Shown: positions 54,290 to 64,000 of the stretch, one piece after another
Numbering within the stretch: the stretch's first letter is position 1
Layout of the letters: the number at the start of each line of letters is the position of its first letter
Origin: Alternaria dauci
Lineage: Eukaryota > Ascomycota > Dothideomycetes > Pleosporales > Pleosporaceae
Length of the DNA: 64,000 nucleotides
Assembly: GCF_042100115.1 (NCBI RefSeq)
Contig: NC_091277.1
Span: forward strand, 1,798,001 to 1,862,000
Direction of reading: 5' to 3'
The notes under the pieces: generated by a model
The model's input: the letters and a program-made list of their open reading frames with translations, nothing else
What the model was told of the DNA's origin: nothing
The model's database searches: none
Made by a program: the position numbers and the translations under genes

Positions 54290-54833
54290 ATGGCGACCGA
54301 GGCACCCACGACGAATCGCGCACCAACCAGCGACTACTCAGCAGCGTGGGCAGACAAATACCGCGGTGTATGTATTCTTGAGCACTGACAGCATTTTGTC
54401 TAACCGTTCGTAGGCGACTGTAGAGGACCTCGATCCCCCGCCTGCCCTGTCCATCCAACCCTCAGACCCAATATCATGGGCGCTCATGTCCGGCCTTGAG
54501 CGCGACTACACACATCTTACAGTCATCTCCCAAACGAACCGCGCACTGCTCGGCTACATCAGCATTCCGCATCTGCAGCAGCTCCTCAAAGAGGGCAAAG
54601 TCAAGGACAGCGACCCCGTCGAGGCGGCAATGCACAAATTCCAGCGACGCGGCAGGAGGTACAAGGTCATCACGACCGAGACCCCGCTAGAGGAACTCGA
54701 GCAATTCTTCGCGGGTGGGGTAGACGGAAGTGGCAAGCAGGAGTTCGCCGTCGTAACGGACGCCAGTAGGAAGTTTGTCTTGGGCGTAGCTACACGGGCT
54801 GATTTGGAGAATTTTGCAAAGAGGAGGGCATAG
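54290..54833 (+). CDS. Small CBS-domain protein
   Basis: Two exons, 54290-54367 and 54414-54833, with a 46-nt intron (GTATGT, CTAAC, TCGTAG); 165 residues. Two CBS half-units span most of the protein: 'DYTHLTVISQTNRALLGYISIPHLQQLLKEGKV' (ends DYTHLTV and LKEGKV) and 'FAVVTDASRKFVLGVATRADLENFAKRRA' (ends FAVVTD and FAKRRA). CBS pairs bind adenosyl ligands and often regulate enzymes or channels. No catalytic domain is attached, so it may act as a stand-alone regulator. Similar short CBS proteins are widespread in filamentous ascomycetes, with no defined role that I can name. Confidence 0.82.
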
Positions 54834-55400
54834 GGATACTCAGGGAGTGGTTGCAGCAAAACGTGGGAGGGCAGGTACCCATAGGTGCATTGACAGGCGT
54901 TTATCTGGTTATACCCTATGGCCGGTGCTATGCAAGCTGGTTTCAACACACGGCTGGAGAGACAATGGGCCTCTTCAAAATAGCCACCATGTTACTAGGA
55001 AGCATAGAATGGTAGTCTACCGTTAAAAGAGCAAACTTGACTAGCTTGCCTACGTTCCACTTATGCATAGCGTTGTGTACAATGCCATGTTTCGTAACAC
55101 CAAGTCGTCCAACCTTACTCCTTCCAAATATACACTCTCACATATAAACGTATTAGACTACTTTTCTTACGAAGAACGCGTTGGATCCCGCAAACGTCAT
55201 GATAGAAGGTAATGCACCTGCTGAGTCATGTCCTCTTCTCGTTTCCGATCCATGGTCGCCATGCGCAAACCATGGTCTCGGGTTCCCCACACACCGGAAG
55301 GTAGAGCGACGGCTCCTGATGGTTTTTTTGAAGTTGGATATTTCAAGACGCAAAAGTCCTTCATCGCACTTTTCTTTCTCTTGCATAATTAGTCGCTGGC
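54834..55400. other. Intergenic: CBS 3' flank and phosphatase promoter
   Basis: About 0.57 kb. An AT-rich part (55060-55160) fits a 3' untranslated region; a run of seven T lies at 55322-55328. No gene seen. Confidence 0.45.
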
Positions 55401-56694
55401 ATGCCCGCACCTTGCTTCCGCATGCGCAGTAGACCCCTCCTCCAGCACCAACTATCACAAGCCTGGAGACCAGCACTCCGAACGCCAACGAGACTCCCTG
55501 CACTACCTGTTTTCGCATCGTCAAGTTCGAGATGCTATTCCCAAAAAGCGACCAAAGCGCAAACGGGCGCTGGCACGACGACGCCCGTTCCTGACAACGC
55601 GAAGCCGCCCAAGTCCAAGTTGCCTTTCTACTTTGAGGCTGGATATGCGCTTTTCGCGAAGAGGCCGTCGCGGCCATTTCCTCCGCCATTCCTGTCGCTG
55701 CCGTCGACTAGTTTCTCGGAGCCCCTGAGTACACATAACAAGAGTAGGGATCGCCGCCCGACTGTGAATGGGGAGATGATTAGAGGAGTTACAAACGGGG
55801 ACGATGCGGTGCTAGTCAGTGAGAGCTTCATTGCAGCAAACGATGGTGTAGGAGCATGGGCGACGAGAGAAAAGGGACATGCCGCGTAAGTCCTGTGTTG
55901 TTTGGTTACCTAAGGGGAGCAAGTGCTGATCATACCCTACACAGTCTGTGGTCCCGACTAATTGCCCATTTCTGGTCTCTTGAAATTGAGGGCGCATCCT
56001 ACTCTTCCACCTCGCCTCCCGATCCTGTCACGTACCTCCAGACTGCATACGAACTCACCAAACAAGCCACCTCCTCGCCCAATGAATGGCACGGCACAAC
56101 CACGGCCTGCGGAGCGCTTCTCGGGGCAGACAACGAGCAACCAGACCACCCTTTGCTCTACGTGACGCAACTAGGCGACTCCCAAATCCTCGTCATACGA
56201 CCAAGTAGCAAGGAAGTCATCTACAAAACGCAGGAGCAATGGCACTGGTTTGACTGTCCACGGCAACTGGGGACGAACAGTCCAGATACACCAGACAGCA
56301 ATGCGGTCATGGACTGTGTGGAAATCCGAGAAGACGACGTCGTACTGGCGCTGACGGATGGTGTAGTAGACAATTTGTGGGAACATGAAATTGTTGAAAA
56401 CATCTGCGAAAGCATGGAGAGGTGGAATGGCGACAAGGAAAAAGACACAGAGGATCAGACTTATGCTGCCGGTATGCAATTTGCAGCGCAGCAACTGATG
56501 AATGCTGCCAGAGTGATCGCTCAGGATCCATTTGCTGAGAGTCCGTATATGGAGAAGGCGATTGACGAGGGCTTGTCCATCGAAGGAGGTCCGTTTATTC
56601 AGCCGTATGAGCGAGACATTCTGCTGACCTTGTTCTAGGAAAACTCGACGACATCAGTGTTGTAGCCGCACAGTGCAAACGGCGCAAAGGATGA
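55401..56694 (+). CDS. Second Ptc7-like PP2C phosphatase (mitochondrial)
   Basis: Three exons: 55401-55885, 55945-56588, 56639-56694; 394 residues. The third exon is short but decisive: the splice (GTCCGT donor, GCTGACC branch, TTCTAG acceptor) restores 'IEGGKLDDISVVAAQCKRRKG', the last metal-binding motif. Unspliced, the frame ends at 56638 without it. Other motifs are 'FIAANDGVGAW' (Asn where most have Ala before DG), 'TTACGALL', 'VTQLGDSQILVI' and 'VVLALTDGVVDNLW'. The first 55 residues are Arg/Ser/Ala-rich with no acids, a likely mitochondrial presequence. Fission-yeast Azr1 and yeast Ptc7 are the nearest named relatives. It is a distant paralogue of the gene at 32.2 kb. Confidence 0.88.
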
Positions 56695-57395
56695 AATCGC
56701 GTAGCGACATTCTGATGACCCAAAACGTGCAACGAACTACAGACCGAACTACGTGCCAATTGGCAGTAAAAGCATCAGGGTATCACGCGCTACGTTGGCC
56801 TCGACTCCAGAAGTCACGTAGCAATGCCGCGGAAGTTATACCAGATCCCATGATACATACCGTCAGGTGCAACCACCATTTGCCTTCCACGCACGCACCG
56901 TAGCGCCACGCCGGCAACTGAGAAACACCATGCGTCGCAGAGCATATGCCAAATGAGGACTTATTGGTGCGCAACCCGCATGTTAATGCACGGCACGATG
57001 ATAGAAGAAGTGGATGAGCGGGTACGATAGTATTGTCATGAATTGCTCGGGGTTGCGATATGTAAAGTTGTTTAGTGTACAGTGGCCATGCGGCTGTTCG
57101 AGGGCGTAGTGCAAGCAAACGCATACTCTTTACCGGCCCATGTAATCCTGACATAGTGTTCTCGGTAGTGCATGGGTAAAAAATGGCAATAATGTTATCT
57201 GAAGACGTCAAGGACAATCGCGACCGGAGCAACTTTGACCGCTTTTCCTCATCTCCTTTTGGATGTACGCCTTCCGGACTGGTCACGATCGTACAATTTC
57301 TTCACTCGGTAGCACCGCAAACACCGCTTTGCGTTCGTATAAGAAGCGTCGGGCTTCTTTGCACACGCGCTGCAGAGAGTGGGTATGTAAGCATC
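56695..57395. other. Intergenic, convergent 3' flanks (0.7 kb)
   Basis: Lies between the phosphatase (+) and the PWI/RS gene (-). No gene is supported; ORFs on both strands lack motifs. Confidence 0.5.
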
Positions 57396-58794
57396 CTATG
57401 ACTTTGGGGTTTCTCCTTCCTTGCGAACCGGTGAACCTGTGGGTGAGCGGGTGACACGACGTCTAGCCCTACCAGTTTTGCTGCGAGATCGTGACCTGCT
57501 AGAGCTTAGAGACCGTTTGCGCTTCTTGATGTCGGCGCGAGAGCCGTTGGAATCAGCTCCGGACGAGGTAGAACGTCTGCGCCGACGCGCTCGCACAGGG
57601 CTTATAGACATGGAGCTCGAGGGCGAGCGACGCCGGCGGCGCGGGGGGGTTCGTGATCGTGATCGTGATCGCAGCCTGGGCGCTGGTGAGCTCGATTTGG
57701 TTCTAAATGGCGGGGAACTGGAACGCGAAGCATGTCTGGATCGCCTCCTGCTCTTGCCCGGAGACCTGTCCCTCCTTCGTCTTGCAGGTGGAGACTTGCT
57801 ACGTGAAGGAGAGCGACGACGAGCACGGCGAGGCGGAGATCTTGAGCGGTCAGTTGACGGAGAACGCCGCGTTCGACGCCTGGGCGGTGGAGATCGAGAG
57901 GGTTCTGACGATAGTGAGCGACGTGTACGACGAGGTGGTGGAGATGCAGAACGACTGCCCGAGGGTGAGCGACGGCGGTCGCGGGATCTATCGCGACGTC
58001 CTCCACGGCCACGGCCACGTCCCCCTCCAGGTATGTAAACATCACGCTCGCGAGTAGGTGGAGAGGGTCTCCGTCTCCTGTCACATGTCAGCGGTCTTCT
58101 CGTCTGGCATAAAAGCGAAAGACATACGGCGGTGATCTAGAGTCGTGCTCGCGTCGCGGGACGCCTCTGTCAAAGTCTCTGCCGCGCCCTCTGCGATCGC
58201 TGCCACGGTATCTTCCTCCTCCACCACGGCCGCGTTCGGGTCTATCAGAACGCTCGCTCTCGCGGAAAGCGTTGACCATAGCATTCTGCGCTTGTTCTTC
58301 GGCGCGTCGAGCATCAGCTGCGGCTTTCGAAAGCTATGGAGACTCTTAGCAATGGCAATGGCGTTAGTGCGTAGTTTGGCTTACCTGCTCCTGCTGCAGC
58401 TCGGCCTTCTTCGCCTCCAGCAGTTCTCGGGGAACACCCATAGGACTGTCTTGCGCACTCAGCATGAGGTCCCATAGCTCTTTACAGAAAGGTGCTGTAT
58501 CCTTGTTGAGGAAGCCCGTCAGCTGGATTTGGATTTCCTTGATCTTGGGCTGCCAGAGGTTAGCAAACGTTGCGCTGTGCCGGTTCTGGGTCTACTGACA
58601 AACTGGTTCTGTTCGATCAGATTGTAACAGGTCTCGACTACGATATCGTCTTCATCGCCGAGAATAGTGGTGATCCTGTTAGCAATCCACTTCTTCATGA
58701 GGTCAATGTTGACTTTCTCGATGTCGACCTTCTTATCGAACTCGGGTGGGAACTTGGTTGCCTTGAGACGCTTCTGATCGACACTAGACGCCAT
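57396..58794 (-). CDS. PWI-domain, RS-rich splicing factor (SRm160/SRRM1-like)
   Basis: Four exons right to left: 58794-58600, 58549-58385, 58333-58128, 58077-57396; 415 residues. The PWI domain (about 25-120) contains 'FPPEFDKKVDIEKVNIDLMKKWI' and 'LTGFLNKDTAPFCKELWDLML'. A helical linker and an RGG/RD-rich stretch ('RGGGGRYRGSDRRGRGRDF') follow, then about 225 residues of RS repeats (RRSPSGSRSASPPP, RSRSRSRTPPRRRRR). SRRM1 is a splicing coactivator and 3'-end-processing factor, with the PWI domain binding nucleic acid. The first donor is GTCAGT rather than GTRNGT. The repeat coding strand produces a long mirror ORF on the opposite strand, which is an artefact. Confidence 0.9.
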
Positions 58795-59409
58795 TTTGAG
58801 AAATCAAAGATAGAGTGCAATTGGGAGAGGAACGGAGTGACGCGTGTGGAGAAGGATGATTTCGCGACGGTGTGAACGCTGGAGCTCGGGCGGACCCATC
58901 TGCGGGCTTGGCATCCATCTCCGGGGCTACGTCAGTTGTTCATGCAGGTACGACGCGCTAAGCTCCTGCCACCCGCCGCCTCGAACTCACCCTTTCCCTC
59001 CGACATCTTGGACTGGGAATCAGCAGAACGCAGTCTATAGCAGGGCACTGAGAGAGCACGACAGCATAACGCTAATATGAAAATGTGCCATCAGCACAAC
59101 GGCCTGCTTTACTCGCCTTCGAACAATCTGTACGAGGTTTGGCTGTCCCAATCAAACAGAGCTAACATGCTCAACATGCACTTGCTGTATTCGCACGTCC
59201 CCTCCTTCAATTCTCAGTCAACCTTTCTGGTCACGACTTCTCTTCCTATCTTGAAGTCATGAGATTCTGACCACTCAGGATATGGCCACAATCATCCACT
59301 CACCTGGACCAGCATATCATTTCCCCACGACCCATTATACCACTCCGGTTGTCTCTCAAACTTCTCCTCCGCATCCTTTTGTATATCGTTAATTCCGTCC
59401 CCACTTACC
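58795..59409. promoter_or_regulatory. Divergent promoter PWI/RS gene (-) / PEA-repeat gene (+)
   Basis: 615 bp between opposed start codons. The right part carries CT-rich leader sequence (TCTCAAACTTCTCCTCCGC) just before 59410. No other gene is evident. Confidence 0.5.
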
Positions 59410-60687
59410 ATGACGGATCTAGCTGCGGTTTCTGACGCGCTTCCTTTAAAGAAACCAGAAGCGCCTACTGAGCCAAAGCCCGCCCCAGAACTTCCAGCAG
59501 AGCCTGCAGCCGAAGCGCCTCTTGACGCAGTTGAAGAGCCTCTAGTTGAAGGTAAGACTGAGCCTGTTCCTGAAGAACCGGTACCAGAATCGGTACCAAA
59601 TCCGGCAGCCGAAACTCATCCTGAGATCGAGGAGCCTTCGATGGAAGATCAGCCAGCACTTGTTCCCGAAGAAATCGTAGCAGATCCAGAACCAGTACCC
59701 AACGAGGTACAGAATCCCGCAATCGAAGCTCCTCCTGAGCCAATAGACGCTTCTCTTTCCGAGCACCCGCCCGAGCCTGCTGCCGAGTCGGCACCCGAAC
59801 CCGCTCTTGAAGAGCTAGTCGCAGAGCCACCAGTTGAAGAGCCTGAAGCTGCACCTGCTCCAATTCAACTTCCTATGGATCCCGAAATTGAAACAGTGCC
59901 AGAGCCTGAAAGTCTTCCAGGAGAACCGCCAGTAGAGCCACCAGCTGAAGGACCTGAAGCTATGTCGGAAGAATTGCCAGCGGAGCTTCAAACCGAAGAA
60001 CCTGCCGCTGAAGTGCCTGAAACAGAATCCCCAACCGAACCCATCCTACAAGAACCTGAAGCGGTTCCACCCGCAGAGCCAACATTGCAAGTACCTGCTA
60101 CAGCACCTATCGAAACGGAACCTATAGAACCTGCGCCAGCAAGTGAGCAAGTGTCAGAGCTTGTAGCTGCTCCTGAAGCTGAAGTCCAACCTACACCTGT
60201 GCCTGTCCCAGAGGTGGCCGGACCAGAAGAATCCAGGGCAGCGCCGGCTGCCGAGCCTGAAGCTGCCCCTATTCCTGTAGCAGCAGTGACAGAAGCACCA
60301 ACCGAACGCGCACCCGAGTCAGAAGCTGCGCCTGCATACACCGCTGCAGGGACGGGAGATTTGCCGTCTGCACCTCCTGAAAATTTTGTGACTGAACCCA
60401 CACCGTCTGTAGCAGAAACAGAAGCACCAGCTCCTTCTGTGGCAACGACGGCCACGTAAGTACATTCAGTATTTATCACCATCACTATACTGGATCCCAA
60501 TTTCACAGCTACTTGTGTACTAATGTTCTCCAGAAAAACTCGCAAGCGCGACAAGATCAAGCTACTCGCAGCCATGCGCGCACCACCCGAGTCTATCCCC
60601 ATCATGGTGCTTCTTCGCCAGAAGAAGAAGGCTGGTGAGGACGTCAAGGCCATAGCAGATGCTATGCTCGCATCCGCAGGATCGTGA
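59410..60687 (+). CDS. Pro-Glu-Ala repeat protein with conserved basic C-terminus
   Basis: Two exons, 59410-60455 and 60534-60687, joined in frame (GTAAGT, CTAAT, CTCCAG); 399 residues. Residues 10-345 are nearly all Pro, Glu, Ala, Val, Thr and Ser in an irregular 'EP-x-PE' rhythm, strongly acidic and surely disordered. The second exon is different: 'TRKRDKIKLLAAMRAPPESI' then 'PIMVLLRQKKKAGEDVKAIA', basic and probably helical. No signal peptide, membrane span or known domain is seen. I do not recognise the family. The sharp change of composition at the splice site suggests that the short exon carries the function and the repeat serves as a spacer or binding bristle. Confidence 0.75.
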
Positions 60688-61078
60688 AATGAGTTGGAAG
60701 ATTGGTATTTGGATCGTGGTGGTGAACTTCAAGTCTCCCTAAGGAAACCCTCAACCTGGCGTTGATTACCGACTCCTATGTAGATGCTACTACGAAGCGA
60801 ATGGGTCCCTTAATCTTACATTTTTTCGTTTGACCAACGCCCCCTTATTTGCTTAAGCAGCTACCGACACGAAGGATGTGCGGAGATTGCCGCTTCTCTT
60901 CTCTTCGTACTGATGTATTCGATCCCCTCACCGTCCCTCTTTGCGTAGGCTTGACGTTATCGGTCATGACCGCAGATGCAGCCCGACCTCAGTCTCTACT
61001 TCGAGTCCACATGTGTTCTCCTTCCTAACCTTGCGCTTAATGTCGCACAGCATCTCTTGTGTCTTTGCATGTCCATGC
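60688..61078. other. Intergenic, convergent 3' flanks
   Basis: About 0.4 kb between the repeat-protein gene (+) and the 111-aa gene (-). No supported feature. Confidence 0.5.
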
Positions 61079-61478
61079 TCACTTCCAACCTCCTCTTCCC
61101 TCACCAACGGCTTTCCTAACCATATTCCTCGCCTCCTCAAGTCCTCTACCCAGCTCACCCCTCTTATGCGCCTCCTTGACTTCGTAATGTAGTTTCAGCA
61201 GGTCCTTTGCGCGCTTGAGGTCTGGATCTTGCTCATCGTCTGTTGCTGTATTGGCGTTTGCGGCGTTGTCATGAGAGGACGTGGAGGTGGGATCTACAGA
61301 GCGCGCAGATACGAGGGCGAGTGCTGCAGCGGGATCCTACAATCGAAATAGTGGTTAGAAAGAAGGGTGGATTCATGGAGACGAGGATAGGGTGACGTAC
61401 ACAAACGCGTAGCGACACGAGGTCGGATAGCATTTCCGCAAGCTGCATTGTGTTTCCTTGGCTTTGCGCCGTGTTCAT
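61079..61478 (-). CDS. Small helical protein, 111 residues, unknown function
   Basis: Two exons right to left, 61478-61401 and 61336-61079, with a 64-nt intron (GTACGT donor, TTGTAG acceptor). The protein begins 'MNTAQSQGNTMQLAEMLSDL', continues 'VSLRVCDPAAALALVSARS', has a polar Thr/Ser/Asp linker, and ends in a basic helix 'LKRAKDLLKLHYEVKEAHKR' through 'GLEEARNMVRKAVGEGRGGWK'. It has no Cys motif, signal peptide or membrane span. Two amphipathic helices around a linker suggest a small subunit of a complex, but I cannot name one. The frame is open further upstream, but the ATG at 61478 starts the structured part. It shares a 299-bp divergent promoter with the FAHD1 gene. Confidence 0.65.
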
Positions 61479-61777
61479 AGACGCTGAAGAGAGTGTAGGA
61501 ATGCGCCTTCTTTGGCCACAAATGTGTAGTGGCTGTTGCGGTAGTCTGGTTGCGTTGCAATCGAAAGTGGGACAGATGGCCCAGAAGCTCTGGTGTTGGT
61601 TCACATGGCATCCCCCCACATCTCGGTCCCTAACCTAACCCCGTAGCGGGCAGGGGCCCCAGAGCAAAACTCCCGTCGATTGCCGCTTAAGTATTTTCCC
61701 GAAGCCAGTCTGCTCCAGCTTGCAGTCATATACATGTGCTTTTAGGTTACGTTTGAAAGATTTGGACTTATTTCGTC
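61479..61777. promoter_or_regulatory. Divergent promoter of the 111-aa gene (-) and FAHD1-like gene (+)
   Basis: 299 bp between opposed starts. It contains a C/G-rich segment near 61640-61670 ('GTAGCGGGCAGGGGCCCC') and a leader with no obvious TATA box. Confidence 0.5.
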
Positions 61778-62787
61778 ATGGCAAGCATACAAGCTATCAG
61801 GGCGAATTGTCGCAAGGTACGTGATTTCGTGTACAGCTAGTGTTGTTAAGAAACCATAGAAGGAGAAAGAGCTGGAAAGTCATACTATGGCGATAATAAC
61901 GGCCATGATCGACATTGGCTATTGTGGCTTGTGAAGGTAGTTTCCCTGCGCTTTGGGATTGGACCGTTGAGGAAGCTGTGTTGGAAGGGAATGTGATTTT
62001 GATTCAGCACAAAGGGAGGCTTTTGGTATAATCTGACGCCTCGCAGGTCATGTGCATAGGCAGGAACTATGCCGACCACATCAAGGAGCTGTCCAGTGCT
62101 ACGCCCAAGCAGCCTTTCTTCTTCTTGAAGCCACCATCGTCCATCTTGCTACCAGGCGCTGGCCCAGTTCTGCGACCTCGTGGTGTGAACATGCACTACG
62201 AAGTTGAGCTCGGTCTCATCATGGGCAAGACAATAAGGGATCTGCATCCTGAGGATACTAAAGGTGCTATGGATGCTATTGAAGGTACTACGAACGCCAC
62301 ACATGGAGCCAAGTGTAACACTACATGGCGTTCCTATTGAACTAACTTCCGAAATACAGGCTACATTCTCGCTATCGACATGACCGCACGTAATGTGCAG
62401 GACGAGGCGAAAAGAAAAGGCCTCCCGTGGTCCATTGCGAAGGGTTTCGACACATTTATGCCCATCAGCAACTTCATCGCGAAGAACCGCATCCCAGACC
62501 CACAGAAAGCACACCTTTGGCTTTCAGTCAACAACGAGATGAAGCAATCCGACAACACTGAATTGATGCTTTTCCGGATCCCAAGACAGCTGAGCGACAT
62601 CAGCAGGGTCATGACGCTGGAAAAGGGCGACATTGTACTAACAGGAACGCCAAAGGGTGTGGGTCCAGTAAAGACGGGTGATGTCATGCGTGCGGGAATC
62701 AAGGTGGATGGTAAAGATATCGAAGAGGCGAACCTGGAAGTGCCAGTTGCGGATCGCGAGGGTTTGTACGAGTTCAGTGAAACATAA
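61778..62787 (+). CDS. Fumarylacetoacetate hydrolase family, FAHD1-like (acylpyruvase / oxaloacetate decarboxylase)
   Basis: Three exons: 61778-61816, 62047-62284, 62360-62787; 234 residues. The first exon (MASIQAIRANCRK) is followed by a 230-nt intron, long for this window. Family motifs are 'VMCIGRNYADHIKEL', 'FLKPPSSIL', metal-binding 'HYEVELGLIMGK' (Glu-x-Glu), 'AIDMTARN' (Asp), 'WSIAKGFDTFMPIS' (Lys) and 'GDIVLTGTPKGVGPV'. FAHD1 proteins cleave acylpyruvates and decarboxylate oxaloacetate in mitochondria; yeast Fmp41 is the homologue. Length matches (about 220-260). It ends 53 bp from the stop of the next gene on the opposite strand. Confidence 0.93.
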
Positions 62788-62840
62788 GGCGGTGTTTCCA
62801 TACGTGAACAAAGATCGGAGTTCATTAGCTCTTGAAAAAT

Positions 62841-64000
62841 CTAAGAAGCGTCGAGTTCAGAGATCTCTGCTTTCGTCCCTGTGCCGCTAGACCTCTTACT
62901 GGCTCTACCTGCACCAACAGCTACTTTGGTCCGGCTGGACGTGGTTCGTGTGCTTGGAGGCTTCGAATTGGCCTTGTAAGGCGATATATTAATTCTGTCC
63001 GCTGTGGAGCTTTTCGTGTCATCGCTCTCACTATGTCCGAGCCTTGCTGCTTTTTGCGGGTTCCTTAGAATGACGATCAACGATCTTTGTTCATGTAGAC
63101 TTAAATCATCTGGTCGAACCGGGGAAGGATTCCTTTTCTTCGCAGGCGGTGTGACAGCCTTTTGCACGCTCGATTTGACGGAGCCTCTTGTGATCCGCTC
63201 GGTATGTTCCATGGTTGTCTTCTTGGCTGGACCTACTGCAGCACTTCGCTTTGAGTTTGCCGTTCTTCTCTGTGTAGCCCGAGTTGCTGTGCTGGGTTTG
63301 GTTTTGACTTGATCTGGTTCTTGCACATGGGCAGTCTTTCGCTTCTTGCGCGACGATGAAGCAGGCTTGACCAGTTGTATAGATGAAAGAGGTGTAGAGC
63401 TACCTGCTCCTGGTGGCTTTTGCTCCTCAGCCTCCTGTGCTTGATTTTTCTTAGCTTGGGCACGTGTCAGGCGTTGAGTTTGAGGCTCTTTCTCAGGTAG
63501 CTTCCGCTTTCTCGGAACAGCTTTACTGGCGACCGATGTTGACTGCGGAGCAACTCTGGCACGTGGGCGGGTTTTACGCGTTGAGGCTGGGACTGGTGCT
63601 GGGGCTGGAGATGTGCGGTTGTGGTGGAGTAGTTGTGTCGGAGGTGGAGAGACTCTGACATGTGAGGGAGCCTCGCACGTTGGAATTGGAGCCGGGCCTC
63701 GAGACTGGTGGATGTGTGGCAGAAGCTGAGTTGCAGGGGGAACGCTATATTCTAGTTTGTTAGGCAAATCCCGGAACTCTTTTTGTTCTTCTAGATTTTG
63801 AAGCAAAATGGAGTCGTGGATCGATGGCCTCTGCATCAGTCTATGTCTGGCCGACTTTGTCGGGCTATCTAGAGTTATTGTTGGAGCGAAGGCGGTGTTT
63901 GGATTCCTGTTATCATCAACAACATTGTACAATGTCATTTCGGAAAACTGCCTTACCTGTCTCTCATCTCTGGGCTTTGTGGAACCTGGATTTGTTCACA
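62841..64000 (-). CDS. Basic, disordered unknown protein, C-terminal part (runs off right edge)
   Basis: Two exons are visible right to left: beyond 64000 to 63957, and 63906-62841. The 50-nt intron has GTAAGG and AACAG. The joined frame reads 'EQIQVPQSPEMRDRNPNTAF' across the junction, so the ATG at 63938 lies within the intron and is not the start. The 370 visible residues are Lys/Arg/Ser/Pro/Thr-rich: 'KAVPRKRKLPEKEPQTQRLT' and 'AKKRNPSPVRPDDLSLHEQR' are typical. Near the end, 'LSLHEQRSLIVILRNPQKAARLG' looks like a short helix. Many basic clusters suggest a nuclear, possibly DNA- or chromatin-binding protein. I recognise no domain. Confidence 0.65.

Noticed and set aside
55401..56638. Phosphatase model ending at 56638
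   Set aside because: That tail lacks the final DD metal-binding motif. Splicing to 56639-56694 recovers it in frame, so the longer model is preferred.
57421..58038. 205-codon plus-strand ORF, very Arg/Glu/Leu-rich
   Set aside because: It is the mirror of the RS-repeat coding strand of the PWI gene. TCN/CGN codons read backwards give Arg/Glu/Asp-rich open frames. It has no independent splice or domain support.
59988..60653. 221-codon minus-strand ORF opposite the PEA-repeat gene
   Set aside because: It is a Ser/Gly/Ala-rich mirror of the Pro-Glu-Ala repeats. The plus-strand frame has a proper intron and an ordered C-terminus.
62841..63938. Complete single-exon gene starting at ATG 63938
   Set aside because: A GTAAGG donor at 63956 and an AACAG acceptor at 63907 place that ATG inside a 50-nt intron. 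The frame continues into an upstream exon that leaves the window.
1..64000. tRNA, rRNA, CRISPR or prokaryotic operon signals
   Set aside because: Scanning by eye for tRNA B-box-like GGTTCGA-type motifs with a partner A box, rRNA blocks and regularly spaced repeats gave nothing. The architecture is eukaryotic throughout. A tRNAscan-SE or Infernal run would be decisive for small RNAs.

Overview
The window is a stretch of nuclear genome from a filamentous ascomycete. The signs are dense protein genes on both strands, short introns (mostly 49-60 nt) with GTRNGT donors and CTAAC/CTGAC branch sites, fungus-specific protein architectures (Ars2/Pir2, Prp4, Mps1, Ptc7-type phosphatases, fungal TspO) and two members of the 'LPAELRNKIYEYV' family that is abundant in Dothideomycetes. 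A member of the Pleosporales is likely, but this is inference. I saw no tRNA, rRNA, transposon, CRISPR array, secondary-metabolite cluster or prokaryotic gene.

Layout. 1-9 kb: 3' end of a sulfate permease (+); a short Mex67-like mRNA export protein (-); the ER-Golgi cargo receptor Erv46 (-); a large PX/PXB lipid-binding protein of the yeast Ypr097w family (-). 9-23 kb: the RNA-processing scaffold Ars2/Pir2 (-), divergent from a TspO translocator (+); two related 'LPAELRN' genes (+), the first possibly degenerate; a five-finger CCCH protein of the ZC3H3/Red5 family (+); a Sel1-repeat protein (+) with an unusually long last intron. 25-36 kb: a bZIP factor with a hydrophobic C-terminal segment (-); a 3.2-kb gene-poor stretch; spliceosomal Prp4 (-), divergent from a Ptc7-type phosphatase (+); the checkpoint kinase Mps1 (+). 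37-49 kb: TFIID subunits Taf7 (-) and Taf3 (+) as a head-to-head pair; a hydrophilic Cys- and Trp-free protein (+); a C2H2-type regulator (-); a lineage-restricted 493-aa protein (-); NAD(P)H-hydrate dehydratase (-). 49-64 kb: a PWWP chromatin protein (-); a CBS-domain protein (+); a second Ptc7-like phosphatase (+); a PWI/RS splicing factor (-); a Pro-Glu-Ala repeat protein (+); a 111-aa protein (-); an FAHD1-type hydrolase (+); and the 3' part of a basic unknown gene (-) that runs off the right edge.

Most genes are housekeeping. There is a notable local excess of nuclear RNA functions: Mex67-like, Ars2, ZC3H3/Red5-like, Prp4, PWI/RS, Taf7 and Taf3. In fission yeast, Ars2 and Red5 belong to the same nuclear RNA-surveillance network. 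I found no clearly new multi-gene system. The best leads are single-gene oddities: a Mex67 relative without its NTF2 domain, a possibly membrane-tethered bZIP, alternative N-termini at PTC7, the repeat protein at 59.4 kb, and an intron-retention stop in the Sel1 gene. Exon coordinates were placed by eye from reading frame, splice consensus and family conservation, and need transcript confirmation.
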